Origin: Hormiphora californensis
Taxonomy: Eukaryota; Ctenophora; Tentaculata; Cydippida; Pleurobrachiidae
Length of the DNA: 64,000 nucleotides
Direction of reading: 5' to 3'
Assembly (NCBI GenBank): GCA_020137815.1
Contig: CM035354.1
Span: 2,818,342 to 2,882,341 of the forward strand
Positions 25,701 through 36,200 of this stretch are shown here, piece by piece; position 1 is the first letter of the stretch, and every line of letters starts with the position of its first letter. The position numbers and the translations under genes were made by a program. The notes below the pieces were generated by a model, which was not told where the DNA came from, searched no databases, and saw only the letters and a list, made by a program, of their open reading frames with translations.

Positions 25701-28198
25701 GATAGTATCTATAGTTTGGAACTTCTGGGTGGCTCCTCTGCTCATTTCGGTCAGCCTGGATAGGTCTGAGCGAAGTTTGGCGACACTCTCCTCGAGTCGT
25801 CGCAGCCACATTGGTTGTTTGTTCCTTCCGGGGGAGTTGCTGGTGGTTTCACTTGGTGGCTTTATACCCATTTGTTCCCGGACAACATGGGCTACCACCA
25901 TCAGGAGGGTGTTCAGTGTGGTAAGGTCTGGGACTTCAAACGATCTGATGACCGGACTAAGTCGGTCGATTGCCACACGTAGTTTTCCCCATGGGACCTG
26001 TCTCAGGTCAGTGACCTTGATGAGGCTCGGTTCATCAAGGAGTTTTTTGAACAGCTCTCTGGTTTCAGGGTTAGGCGCTGGTTCTTCGTTTTCCACTGGG
26101 TTTGTAGGTGCAACGGGTTCTGGAGGTGGATTGTCCTCTGGCTCAGCCTGCCGAGCCGCGTTGTCGTTCTCACGTTCAGATGTGGCCGCTTCTCTGATTT
26201 CCATGAGCCTTTGTGGTGAAAGGAGTCCCGTATGAGTTATAGAATTCATTTGGGATCTGAGCTGGGTATCAGTCTTGGAAGGGTAGGTTGTCTTTAACCA
26301 TCTCTCCTCCACTCGATTCCACACTCCTCTTATTTCTGGCTGTGAGTACCAGTGGATAAACACGAGCGTAGTGTTCATTTCTGTGGTCCATTTCGTCCGT
26401 GGCGCTCTAGTAGGGGGTGGTGGTGGGGGTGGTGGTGGGGTTGGGGCATCGGTGGTGTCCCCATTCGTTGTTGTACTGGGACCAGCGGTGTTACTATTAA
26501 CCGTGAGGTCCACTACCGGGAGTACGTTTAGGCCAGTTGCTAGGGCTTGCATATCTGTCATCTCCGTCGGAGTTACCATGTGTTCAGATTTCTCTATAGA
26601 TCTGAACTGCCCAGCGAGTTTTTTACCTGGCAGTGGGTCATATCCTTTATCTTCCCACAGGCGTTCTAGCCTCTTCCAGGATCCGGATGTGCCTGGGTTA
26701 CTGCGGTAGTAGCAGTATACCAAGTCTAGGTTCTCTTGCTTAGACCAGACCTTCCTTGGTTTTCGGGTGTTTGTACTCATGTCGTATAAGATGAGTAAGT
26801 TTTGGGGGTGAGTTTCAAACCAATCACTGTATATTCATAGTCATCGGTTTGTTGAAAGAAGAGCCGGGTTTGGGGGTCTTAACACTGACACCGGTGAGCA
26901 GCGGTAACGGAATCCCACCGCCACATTTGGTCCGTTAGTAGATGGTTTGCCCGTCCATCCTTGCAGCTTTTCAGCACGAACCGACACTTTCAGCGTACGG
27001 GTGTGTATCTATATAATATGTCTATATGGTGGATCTGGGACAGGGGCCAGTGTGAAGCATTATGATCAACGGGAACGGGGTAAACTATCCTCTCCGGAAC
27101 GGGGCAACTATCCTCTGTGGAGCGGGGTGAACTATCCTCTCTGGAACGGGGTAAACTATCCTCTCAGGGACGGGGTATGGGGTAGACTATCCTCTCTGGG
27201 ACGGGGCAACTATCCTCTGTGAAGCGGGGTAAACTATCCTCCCCGGACCGGGGTAAACTATCTCCTCAGGAACGGGGTATGGGGTAGACTATCCTCTCTG
27301 GGACGGGGCAACTATCCTCTGTGAAGCGGGGTAAACTATCCTCTCTGGAACGGGGTAAACTATCCTCTCAGGAACGGGGTATGGGGTAGACTATCCTCTC
27401 TGGGGCGGGGCAACTATCCTCTGTGAAGCGGGGTAACTATCCTCTCAGGAACGGGGCAAGGGGTAGACTATCCTCTCTGGGACGGGGCAACTATCCTCTG
27501 TGAAGCGGGGTAAACTATCCTCTCTGGAACGGGGTATGGGGTAGACTATCCTCTCTGGGACGGGGCAACTATCCTCTGTGAAGCGGGGTAAACTATCCTC
27601 TCCGGAGCGGGGTAAACTATCCTCTCCGGAATGGGGTAACTATCCTCTCTGGAACGGGGCTACTATCCTCTGTGAAGCGGGGTAAACTATCCTCTCTGGG
27701 ACGGGGTAAACTATCTTCTCAGGAACGGGGTATGGGGGACTATCCTCTCTGGGACGGGGCAACTATCCTCTGTGAAGCGGGGTAAACTATCCTCTCTGGG
27801 ACGGGGTTAACTATCCTCTAAGGAACAGGGTAATGAAAATGGTTAGGGGGTTAGTAGATTAGTATCAGGATTGGTTAGTGGGTTAGTAGATAAAGGGGCA
27901 TTGGAGGTCCACAGGTGGCTGGAAGGTGCCTGTTCCACGGGTAACCCTAAGCCGGAGAAGGCGGGGTAGGAACATAGTAGTTGGCGATGATACACTGTGG
28001 GCCGCCTAGCCAAGAAGATCTTTTTGTGTTTTTTGTATTTTATGATTTTTTTCCGTATTTTTGATACACAGCCACGCTTAGCCACGGCCACACGGACCTG
28101 AAAATCGATCAAGGGGAAAAGGGGATGGGGAAAAGGTACTCCGTGTGACCCTGTTGCCCGGGGGAAACCGATAGGAGGTGGTGGCAGGTGGACCAACT

Positions 28199-28266
<68 letters not shown>

Positions 28267-30027
28267 GTCGAGATCCCAATTCCAGTCACGTGACCTTATA
28301 GCGAGAAAGGGAGAGATTGATACGTTGAAGTAGAGAGTATCTAGTCTGTCTGGTTTTCTACAGCTTGTTACCACTTCCAGACACCATGATCATGTCTGCT
28401 GGTTCAAGATGGAAAAGGAGAGCTGTAGCCCTACAGTAACACGTGACGTATGCGTGTTCAAGGCCTCATTAGCCCACTAGATGCAGCCGGACATGTGATC
28501 TTTGAGGGGTAAAATGACCTAAATTTGGCCTAATTAGAGCGTGTTACATCACTTTAAACAGTTCCTGTGAACAAATGGTAAAATGTAGCAACTCGTAAAG
28601 CAGACAAAACATTTGAAATCGTCTTATCTGTCTCTCCTAAAAATTTGAACTCTCTATCTCATTAGACTCCAGAGATATGACTGTGTAAAGTTGGAGGAGG
28701 TTTTTGGGCAATAGATTCATTCAGGAACATTGAAATTTGCTGTAAAACTAGGAGAAAATTGCTACAACCTAGTTTTATCATGTCCCAAAATTTGAAGTCG
28801 AAAGATGCCATAGTTTTCACGCAATTCGCAATATACCAGTCCCAGTCATTTAAAATCACACAGTAGATACTTCGAAGTATAATGTACTTCGAGGGGCCGA
28901 AGTTCTATCATCTCGCCTCCCATGAGATCTATCACTCTCGGCATTTGGCACCCGCTCACTTTGTTGCTAGGATACCTGTTGACACATTGCAATCTCACAA
29001 CTCCTCCATGTGACAGTGAGTCACATACAGCTGTAACCAAGTTCTAAACAGTTGTATTTCATTTCAGATAACCCTGAAGAAGGCGGGTTCAAAGAACATT
29101 AGTCTGGGGCATCACATTGACCATCTCATGCTGGGAGATCTCACGGGTTTCGAAGACGAACTATTCCTTCATGAGGACATTCCATCGGTAAGTGCAGAGA
29201 ATGAATATCAGTTTTCGAGGCTTTAATAAGTGCAGATGAAGAGTGAATGTTAGGTTTCGAGGCTTTGATTGATGGTTCAATAACCAGCTGAAACTTTTTT
29301 AAACCCTTTTTCATTGCAGGCGGTTTACAACCCGCTCCGTGATCACAACGAGTACTATTACATTGCCGGCCATGACTCTGAGTACCATCTTCAACTGGTG
29401 CACACCGTTGTACAGCTATACGATGAAGACTCAAAGGAAGAACCATATCAGGTAACCGGGTGGTAACCATAGTAACACGGGGTACTCTTTGTGTAACCAT
29501 GGCAACTCATTTGGTTGGGAAAAACCTTGTAATACTGATAAATCCACGGTAAAAATCCCGTTTTTCAGTACGTTTACACGCATAAGTACCACAAAACAAC
29601 GGATTCCTACCCAGGCATCAAATTCTTCTTTGATTGGTCGCCCATCACTATAAAATATGGAATTATGTAAGTGTCTTTAATAGCGCCCCCCCCCCAATCG
29701 TATGGGATGATGATACTCCCTCAAGTCCTCTTTTATACGGTACATAAAAGCAGGGTACCCCGGTACGGGTATTATAGCCCCCGCGTCTCGTCACACCATG
29801 AAGTCTCTAGTTTACACCTTCAAGGGACCATATGATGGTACAATTGCATCTAACGTCCAATCCAATCCAGGTCCTTCCATTTTGTTGACTTGTTGGGGGA
29901 GTACGCAGCACTAACGGGAGGAGTCTTCACAGCGGCATTGTTCCTCCACTCATTCCTCATCAACTTCTTCCAGGCCGTCTATGATAAGACTCTGGCACCC
30001 TTAACAGCTACTAAACTAAGTGCTTAA
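21330..30027 (+). CDS. ERGIC1/Erv41-like cargo receptor, paralogue C, with a 7-kb element in an intron
   Basis: Exons: 21330-21501 (FSKFDFFRTVPADF, GGIISIFTIFFVFTLLYAE), 21669-21778 (NCDINITMLENSCDNILMR), 21866-21994 (SCKIEGIFRIQKVPG), 29068-29187 (LGHHIDHLMLGDLTG), 29320-29451 (SEYHLQLVHTVVQLYDED), 29569-29666 (YVYTHKYH, IKFFFDWSPITIKYGIM) and 29871-30027 (GGVFTAALFLHSFLINFFQ, stop). Exon phases join without frameshifts, including across the intron 21995-29067 that holds the palindromic RT element. The WSPITIKY motif and the two terminal membrane segments place it in the Erv41/ERGIC1 group. The acceptor before exon 2 is locally duplicated (21638-21680). Confidence 0.88.
22017..22617 (+). repeat. 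Left arm of the palindromic element
   Basis: Pairs with 28265-28865 in inverse orientation over about 600 bp with only scattered mismatches, for example TTCTTCTAG against TTCTCCTAG. Shared landmarks are GGTCACGTGACTGGAATTGG near the inner edge and AAATGACTGGGACTGG at the outer edge. Confidence 0.92.
22640..22709. repeat. (CT)n tract, 3' flank of the RT element
   Basis: Nearly pure CT for about 50 bp after a short CACACA interruption. Marks the boundary between the left arm's inner side and the retrotransposon. Confidence 0.9.
23124..26780 (-). CDS. Reverse transcriptase with Myb-like N-terminus, zinc knuckle and restriction-like endonuclease
   Basis: 1218 aa, uninterrupted. Two Myb/SANT-like repeats occupy about residues 8-65 (RKVWSKQENLDLVYCYY) and 130-185 (RTKWTTEMNTTLVFIHWY). 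A proline-rich linker precedes each. The RT core spans about 470-780 with PGIDGLHAFW, NFRPITCLPN, FIDYQKAYDS, GLFQGDSVSPIHF and the catalytic YMDDLKLY, where most LINEs have FADD. Near the C-terminus, CRICNQHNESVEHILNGC is a CX2CX7HX4C knuckle, followed by KPDLVLLDKQKREALLIDVA, a PD..(D/E)xK-like restriction-endonuclease core. This order (DNA-binding domains, RT, CCHC, REL) is that of the R2/NeSL/CRE-type non-LTR retrotransposons. I cannot assign the clade. The intact frame suggests a recent copy. Confidence 0.88.
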   Translation of the reverse strand: MSTNTRKPRKVWSKQENLDLVYCYYRSNPGTSGSWKRLERLWEDKGYDPLPGKKLAGQFRSIEKSEHMVTPTEMTDMQALATGLNVLPVVDLTVNSNTAGPSTTTNGDTTDAPTPPPPPPPPPTRAPRTKWTTEMNTTLVFIHWYSQPEIRGVWNRVEERWLKTTYPSKTDTQLRSQMNSITHTGLLSPQRLMEIREAATSERENDNAARQAEPEDNPPPEPVAPTNPVENEEPAPNPETRELFKKLLDEPSLIKVTDLRQVPWGKLRVAIDRLSPVIRSFEVPDLTTLNTLLMVVAHVVREQMGIKPPSETTSNSPGRNKQPMWLRRLEESVAKLRSDLSRLTEMSRGATQKFQTIDTIYRRYPLLPKKGYKQVIEEVKQRLLAKAGKIRRYKKKQQTFADNNLFQNNQRNFYRKLEKRGSDPIPHESTPEDQTRTLNFWKDIWENDVGHNTEAEWLDEIQENFEAVNQQEDFQITTERVSARVKGMTNWSSPGIDGLHAFWIKHTACLHGRIAELLNESLTTGQVPGWMTEGRTYLLMKDPKKGMSDPGNFRPITCLPNLWKLYTGILSEDIYLHLDVNGLFPEEQKGCRRKSRGCKEQLAIDKLILRHCKRTKSSLYMSFIDYQKAYDSIPHSWILKSMEMLKINPQIIRLFEASFQQCIVNLVQSSSTLGKVHIKRGLFQGDSVSPIHFIIGLIPLSLLLAAQGRGYTISDPEAPTTDIDINHRLYMDDLKLYASSKEGLQQLLAVTEKFSTDINMSFGISKCGALDIVDGVRSRMQGIDLPSGKTIPEVEDGGYKYLGILEADSILHQEMKAKVKTEYTRRLKKLLSSNLSGKNLVVAINTWAIPVIRYGAGILDWTTTEAKGLDLITRKILRRGFLKYNSDVDRLYVSRKKGGRGLQRIEDVIVREGTGLATFFSNSTDPKIIALKTAMGREGMLTELPEEAETLTERLEAQLIENWKSKSLHGRFLKQLEEGGCDPDATWAWLNKESLSRYTEADVFAAQEQATRTNWLTAAIEKQPGESEKCRICNQHNESVEHILNGCQKLANGDYKHRHDRVAAALHWGMCKDYGFPAESKWWSHYAEKVLENENYKILWDFHIQTDNPIEACKPDLVLLDKQKREALLIDVAVPKDRLVSDRELEKIEKYQELRREVTRIWELKKATVIPIVIGALGGVSPRLEKYLMAITRQLYPSQLQKSALFNSMNTLRKFLDM
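27066..27830. repeat. GC-rich 24-25-bp minisatellite upstream of the RT ORF
   Basis: About thirty imperfect copies of GGGGTAAACTATCCTCTCTG plus AACG, with variants GGGGCAACTATCCTCTGTGA and GGGGTATGGGGTAGACTATC. Higher-order alternation is visible. It lies about 300 bp upstream of the RT start on the minus strand, where a LINE 5' UTR promoter would be. That role is inference. Confidence 0.85.
28200..28262. repeat. (CT)n tract, 5' flank of the RT element
   Basis: About 60 bp of pure CT between CCCCC and the right arm's inner end (CTATGTCGAG). Same strand and motif as the tract on the other side. Confidence 0.9.
28265..28865 (-). repeat. Right arm of the palindromic element
   Basis: Reverse complement of the left arm, from CTCGACAT (inner) to the TA-bordered CTGTGTGATTTT end (outer). 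The adjacent (CT)n starts immediately inside the arm here, whereas the left side has about 25 bp of unique sequence before its (CT)n. Confidence 0.92.
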
Positions 30028-30408
30028 TATATATGGACACTGTATTTGCAGGTGGCGTGATGTGTAATTGGACACTGTATAATTTGTCATGTATGAATGA
30101 CTGTAACCACGCATTCTGCAAGAGTTGCAGTCATACCCAAATCAACGCCGGTCCGGTTCGGAGAGTACAGTGAGACAAACACTATGTACATTGTACACAC
30201 GGCGTGATTTATACATGGACACTAAAGCTTTTGAGGATTTTGAAAAAAGGCTTCATTTTATCCAAATTTGTCAAGGCTAGGAAATTTCAATGACACTGTG
30301 TAATTTATTTGTGTAATTCATATTGTAAACTCTCTCAGATTAATCTTATATTTTGTACAACTACCTGCTACCCCTACCTAATTAACCAGTATATACCATT
30401 TTAGCACT

Positions 30409-32799
30409 ATGCAATTATTTGACCTGCGTAGGTTGGATATATTCCAATCGCCCAGCGTGGATGTCGCAGAACCCTCAGTATCGGGAGGAGCCCTCACACT
30501 CTCGGCTCTCTTCTTCTGTGTCATCTGCTTTTTTGCGGAACTAGGAGACTTTCAGGAAGGTAATTTCTAATTAATTACTAACTTATTACTAATTAACTTT
30601 CATTGCTCATTTGAAGTGTTTTATTCGCATTCTTGCAGTGTATCAATGTACCCCCCCCCCCAGGAAAGACAAAAGAGTTGGTGTTTCTGGATGGAATGCC
30701 GGGGGGACATGATCACGTGACGGTGTACATGAACATTACCCTGTACGAGCTGGGATGTAAGGAGGTGTCACTGGACATTCAGGATAGACATGGCCGATTT
30801 GATATCGATCAGTATTCCCAATCAGAATTCCACAAGGTACAATAGTTACATAACAATAATTACATAATTCCTATTCAATAAATTCTGGCATAGTTTCCTT
30901 TAGTTACTCTTTTTTATTTGAATTGTCCTCCACACAACCTTGTTGTCCCACACTCAGGCCATTACTTAACAAACAGATAATCCAATCGAACACTTGACAA
31001 CACCCTCCCATCCTCCACTATCAATAACAGTTTCTCTCTCTCCCCCTGGCCAACACCCCTCTATCCACTATCAATAACAGTTTCTCTCTCCCTGGCCAAC
31101 AGATATCAACGCCATCTGGTGGGTGCAATTTTGAGGGGAATATCTATGTGAGGCACATGCAGGGAAACTTCCACTTTACCCCCCGAGGGCAGCATCTCAA
31201 CAACAAGACCATAACCCACGCCATACACGCTCTCAGGTTAGTAGCTGTATTTAGTCACTTTTTGTTATTTGTTTCTCTCTCTCTCTCTCTCCTCCCATAT
31301 ATTGTGATCGTCCGAATCTGTGAGCACTATACATAGTGCATACACGTACACACAATATTTCGCAGGTTTGGAGATCACATGACACACAATATTTCGCAGG
31401 TTTGGAGATCACATGACACACAATATTTCGCAGGTTTGGAGATCACATGACACACAATATTTCTCAGGTTTGGAGATCACATTACACACAATATTTCTCA
31501 GATTTGGAGATCACATGACACACAATATTTCTCAGGTTTGGAGATCACATGACACACAATATTTCGCAGGTTTGGAGATCACATGACACACAATATTTCT
31601 CAGGTTTGGAGATCACATTACACACAATATTTCTCAGGTTAGGATATCACATGACACACAATATTTCTCAGGTTAGAAGATCACATGACACACAATATTT
31701 CGTAGGTTTGGAGATCACATGACACACAATATTTCTCAGGTTTGGAGATCACATGACACACAATATTACTCAGGTTTGGAGATCACATGACACACAATAT
31801 TTCTCAGGTTTGGAGATCACATGACACACAATATTTCTCAGGTTTGGAGATCACATGACACACAATATTTCTCAGGTTTGGAGATCACATGACACACAAT
31901 ATTTCTCAGGTTTGGAGATCACATGACACACAATATTTCTCAGGTTTGGAGATCACATGACACACAATATTTCTCAGGTTTGGAGATCACATGACACACA
32001 ATATTTCGCAGGTTTGGAGATCACATGACACACAATATTTCTCAGGTTTGGAGATCACATGACACACAATATTTCTCAGGTTTGGAGATCACATGACACA
32101 CAATATTTCTCAGGTTTGGAGATCACATGACACACATAATATTCTCAGGTTTGGAGATCACATGACGTGGGAGTTCGAGGACGCCCCCATGAGTACCAAC
32201 TCCCTGGACCACGAGGAGAAGAGTACGAGCGAGGGCAAGACTCATGACTACCTGGTGAAACTTGTCAAGACGGAGGTCGAAGATGAGGATGAGGGCACGA
32301 CAATCTACCCCTTCCAGTATACCTTTACTCATCGAGATTTCGTAGGTAAGTTACCATTTCATGGTTACCATGGTTACAGAGTTAACATTCACGGTGAATC
32401 CCATGGAAATATTCCAAACTAGGCCCCATGTGCCCATGATACCGAATTATATATGCAGATTATCATTGTACCACATGTATTCGACCAGTACCAACAAACC
32501 CTAATCTCTCCCTTTCTAGCACATGTTAGGGTTACAATAACAACCCCTAATATCTCCCTAATACCTCCCTAATCTCTCCCTTTCTAGCCCACCACAAAGG
32601 CAAGCCCCTGCCACCCCGGATATTCTTCCGTCTCCAGTTCTCTCCCCTTACCATGAAGTTCATGGTCCACCACACGGACACCTGGGTATTCCTGACCCGG
32701 CACTTGGCCATCTTCGGGGGCACATTCGCCATCCTCAAGATGTTCTTTAGCGGGGCCCACGTGGCTCACGATACCATCAAGGGAGGGAAGTTCATGTGA
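30409..32799 (+). CDS. ERGIC1/Erv41-like cargo receptor, paralogue D
   Basis: Exons: 30409-30559 (MQLFDLRRLDIFQSPSVDVA, membrane segment LTLSALFFCVICFFAEL), 30664-30836 (VYMNITLYELGCKEVSLDIQ), 31103-31236 (GGCNFEGNIYVRHMQGNFHF), 32149-32345 (FGDHMTWEF, THDYLVKLVKTE, YPFQYTFTHRDFV) and 32588-32799 (IFFRLQFSPLTMKFM, membrane segment LAIFGGTFAILKMFF, stop). GGCxFEGxxxVxxxxGNFHF and THDYLVK closely match the ERGIC1 lumenal domain. The intron before 32149 is largely a 34-bp minisatellite that repeats this exon's own acceptor. It converges with the WDHD1-like gene; an AATAAA lies near 33103. Confidence 0.9.
31366..32148. repeat. 23 tandem 34-bp units that duplicate a 3' splice site
   Basis: Unit: GTTTGGAGATCACATGAC, ACACAATATTTCTCAG. 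The last copy is the true junction TTCTCAG|GTTTGGAG of ERGIC paralogue D exon 32149-32345, so 24 equivalent AG acceptors precede or define the exon. Unit length is not a multiple of three. Confidence 0.95.
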
Positions 32800-33200
32800 A
32801 CATGATGATGGACACACGTGATGAGAGAGGATCGGGAGGAATTTAATGATCCTCATCCTCGATCATCCTGATCAACTACTGGAATATAATTAGCACGTGC
32901 AGGTGCGCATCAGTGTTCAAGAGGAATGGTGGAGGTACTGGATTCTGTAACTTATTTGAATTGGCTCTCAGCCAAATGTTTATTGTGTATACCGAAAAAC
33001 TTTTATTAAACCCCCCTAGAAATTGGTGATTTCGGTATTATGTTTTTTTGGACGCGTGATATAACGCAATATCTACGAGGTGTCTGAACTATTTCAACTC
33101 ACAAATAAAGCATGCTTCGTGCTATTACAGCGGTCTGGCAGGTCATGATATAATGCAGCTCAGGCAAAACAGGCTTTACTACCACGTGTATAATAATGCT
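32800..33200. other. Convergent 3' intergenic region
   Basis: Between the stops of ERGIC paralogue D (+) and WDHD1 (-). Contains AATAAA at about 33103 on the plus strand. Otherwise nothing recognised. Confidence 0.6.
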
Positions 33201-36200
33201 TCACGTGTCTTTTTTCTTGAATTGGAACATAGCCAACTTAGATTTAGTATCACCTGATACAAGTGTGTTCAGTTTTTTGGAAGCACTCTTTTCGGTATCG
33301 TCAGATAGTCGCCGCTTAGCAGCCCGGTTTGTCGTTCCTTGGTTTTCTTTTGACTCTTCTCCTCTTTTCTCTTCCCTTTTCTCCTCCTCTCCCTCGTCTT
33401 CCTTCTCCTCTCCCTTTCCCTCCGGGATTTCCTCTGGTGAAGTTTCCACTGCAGCAGGCTCTTCATCCTCTTTACTCTCCACACGCTTCCTCTTGAACGA
33501 ATCAGCGATACTTGCCTCCGGTTTTCCGGGTGGTGCTTTCGCTGCCTCCAGCCACTTGTTCTTCTCCTCCTGGGGAAGGTGCCTCCACTTGAGAGGACCC
33601 GATTTTACTTCCAACCCCTCCTGCTCTGCAAACCACATACTATATCCGGTCCTCTTTTTAGGGCCACCTTTCTTTGTGGCGGAGGGCTTCTTGGTAGTAG
33701 TACTCTGTTTCACGTCCACTAACCGTCCTATCTTCATCATACTTGACTTCTTGCCAAGATCTGAGATGGTTGCCATGGTAGCAGACTTTTGTTCTGTTTT
33801 TCGTCTCTGCTCCACACCCTTGCTCTCAATACTCTCCAAGAATGAGGTGCTCCTCCTTTGGGTGTTCTTCACCTCGTTAGAGGGGACAGAGAATGGGTTA
33901 CCGGGGAGAGTTGATGTTACCATGGGAACGGGAGTTTCTTCCTCTACTGGTATCTCCTCAATATCTTCCTGTTCGTCCTCTTTCTCGCTGATCACCTCAC
34001 CTTGTTGTTTGAACTTTAGTGGTACAACCGTTTCATCAATGTTGGACACCCTTTTCTTTGGTTTTTGCACCTGTTATGGGGGAACAAAAAGTGATATTAC
34101 TGAAACCTTATTAGAACTCTTACCGGTATCTCCATGGTAACTGCCCTGTGTGTTTCCACTGTTTCCATGGTTACTTACATTCTGAATGACAACACGTTCG
34201 GGTAGGTTGTCAGCAAACGACTCAGGGTTGTATGCCACCTCCCCCGTAATAAAAATATCCTCCTCTTCTTCTTCCTAAGATAGGTATTGGAAGTCATATT
34301 GGAGGAGATAGACAGTTTTCTGGTGTTGTGTAAAGCACGTGTGTAAAGTACGTGTTTGTAGTGTGTATCTGGCGAGGAAATATATTGAAGAGAGAAGATT
34401 GAAGAGAGAAGATTGTATAAAAAGATGCTATTTAAAGTTGTTTTTAGTGAAAGAGCGAGGAAGATGGAGAGAGAGTGTGAGAGAGAATGGAGTGGAGCGT
34501 GTAAGCAGTATCCTGTCTCAAGATAGCAACGTACTAGGTTAGCTACGTGTCCAATTGTGACGTGTACCGGCCTGTAGTACATCCTAACAATACCCATTAC
34601 CATGGTTACCAACACTGGTTACCATGACAGCACTGGTTACTAACCAGTGTTGCCGAGGTTACTAAGACAACAAACATACCTCATCGCCGTTTCTCAGTAG
34701 ATCATTAATCTTGGTAGCAAGGATGACTCGACCCGATTTACTGGCATATCGTGCTGCCATCTCCAGACTATTCTGAGAGGGCATCATCTTGGCTAACTCG
34801 AAGGCCTTGTAATCTCGGCCATTCTTCACCGCTATGGCCATTAGTTTGAGAAGATGAGTCACCTCTTCCCGCTCAATTTCCGATACTTTCACTTCCTGAG
34901 AGAGAGAATTGCTGCAGTTCAGTGTCTGCTGTGCAAGCTAGCTGGACTGGAAGTAGAAGCAGTACACTTTTGCAGATGTCTCACAAAATGATATCCATAA
35001 AAGTACGTTCTAGCATGTCGGGGGGGGGGGGGGGGGGTTTGAAGTCGCTTCAACAGCCCAATTTGGAAAAGTTGGGCGGAAAACTTCAGCTACAAAAACC
35101 GACCCCCCCCCCCCCCTTGCATGTCCGGGCACCACCCGCAGACAAACCTTCTCAATGGTATTCACGTTCCCCAGATCGTAGGACCTCACAAAGTTAAGCA
35201 GTCGACCCTGCTCCAGAGCGCTCCTCTCCGAGCTGACATCACAGAGTGGCATTGTGAACGGTGACCCTGATACGATGGGACGAGGGGAGAGTCCCGGATA
35301 GCTAACACCTTTGCAAAGCACAAACCGGATCTGGGTATCAGATACGGAAACGGGCCAGTATGTTTCAGAGCTACTCCGTTTCTGGGTTTTAAAGTCCATG
35401 ATGGGTACCCAGAGGAACCCACTTTGGGGTAGGAGGGCTCTTGCTACTCCCTCACTGTCAAATACCTGGAAATGAATTATATCTTATTATATGACGCAGC
35501 TGACCAGAAAGCTACTGAATCTTTCTCTCTCTCTTTGTCAAGAAGGAAACACTTGAGATGTGTGACCCTGTTGTGAAACAAGGTTTTGTAAAACCTTGTT
35601 TCACTTGTCACAACAGTTCAGCTCTCCGCATCCCCGGATCGAGCATTATACAGGACACCAACTTTTAAAACTAACAAAGAGATGTGTGACCCAATTGTCT
35701 GAGGACAGTGAGAGTGAAACCGAAGGAGGGTCGGGTACACATGAAACAACATGGTAAAAAGGAAGCCAAACTACTATTGGGTTATAATGTGGCTCACACC
35801 ACGCTCTGTGGGGGTTCGGTAGCTCAACTATTGGGTGTGTCAATGGGGGTGTGTGTGAGGTGGTGTGGTCTAGGAACCGGCGATTCTTCTCGATTTCCTC
35901 TCGATCTAGATCCTTAGTTATTACCTAAAGATCGAATAGAGATCGAGAAGAAATAGAGAAGAATCGCCGGTTCCCAGTGTGTTCACAGATTAAAGAAATA
36001 CTGGTCCCTGATTGGCTGATAACCAGTCACGTGACCTAAATATCGAGTTCTGATTGGTTGTTTACTTATTTCGGTCGGTTCCTGGTTAATATCTTACCAC
36101 GGGGAGTGTCCCGGGGGTAAATCCAGCCCAGGTTAGAGTGGATCCAGGTGTGATGGGAACGGGACCTCTGTAAATCTGTTTGAGTCGTTTAGTGTCCACC

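Larger units (their letters stand above)
22710..28199 (-). mobile_element. Non-LTR retrotransposon with restriction-like endonuclease, flanked by (CT)n on both sides
   Basis: The region between the two (CT)n tracts contains one 1218-aa ORF, a minisatellite on its 5' side (27066-27830) and about 400 bp on its 3' side. Both flanks are the same strand of the same dinucleotide, as expected if the element inserted into a (CT)n microsatellite. Non-LTR elements with restriction-like endonucleases are often target-specific, some for microsatellites. Exact ends cannot be fixed from one copy. Confidence 0.65.
22017..28865. mobile_element. 6.85-kb palindromic element with ~600-bp terminal inverted repeats and TA flanks
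   Basis: The left end reads CTGTGTGATTTTAAATGACT and the right end is its reverse complement. The arms (22017-22617 and 28265-28865) stay nearly identical for about 600 bp, ending at CTCGACAT. Each end is bordered by TA, as in Tc1/mariner-type insertions. Within the arms lies no transposase. The interior holds an RT-endonuclease ORF on the minus strand between two (CT)n tracts, plus a 24-25-bp minisatellite. It interrupts an intron of ERGIC paralogue C. The most economical reading is a non-autonomous palindromic element of about 1.3 kb with a central (CT)n into which a LINE later inserted. Confidence 0.8.

Noticed and set aside
23653..26709. Plus-strand ORFs of 112-230 aa over the RT gene
   Set aside because: Antisense shadows of the 1218-aa RT ORF, with serine/leucine-rich composition.
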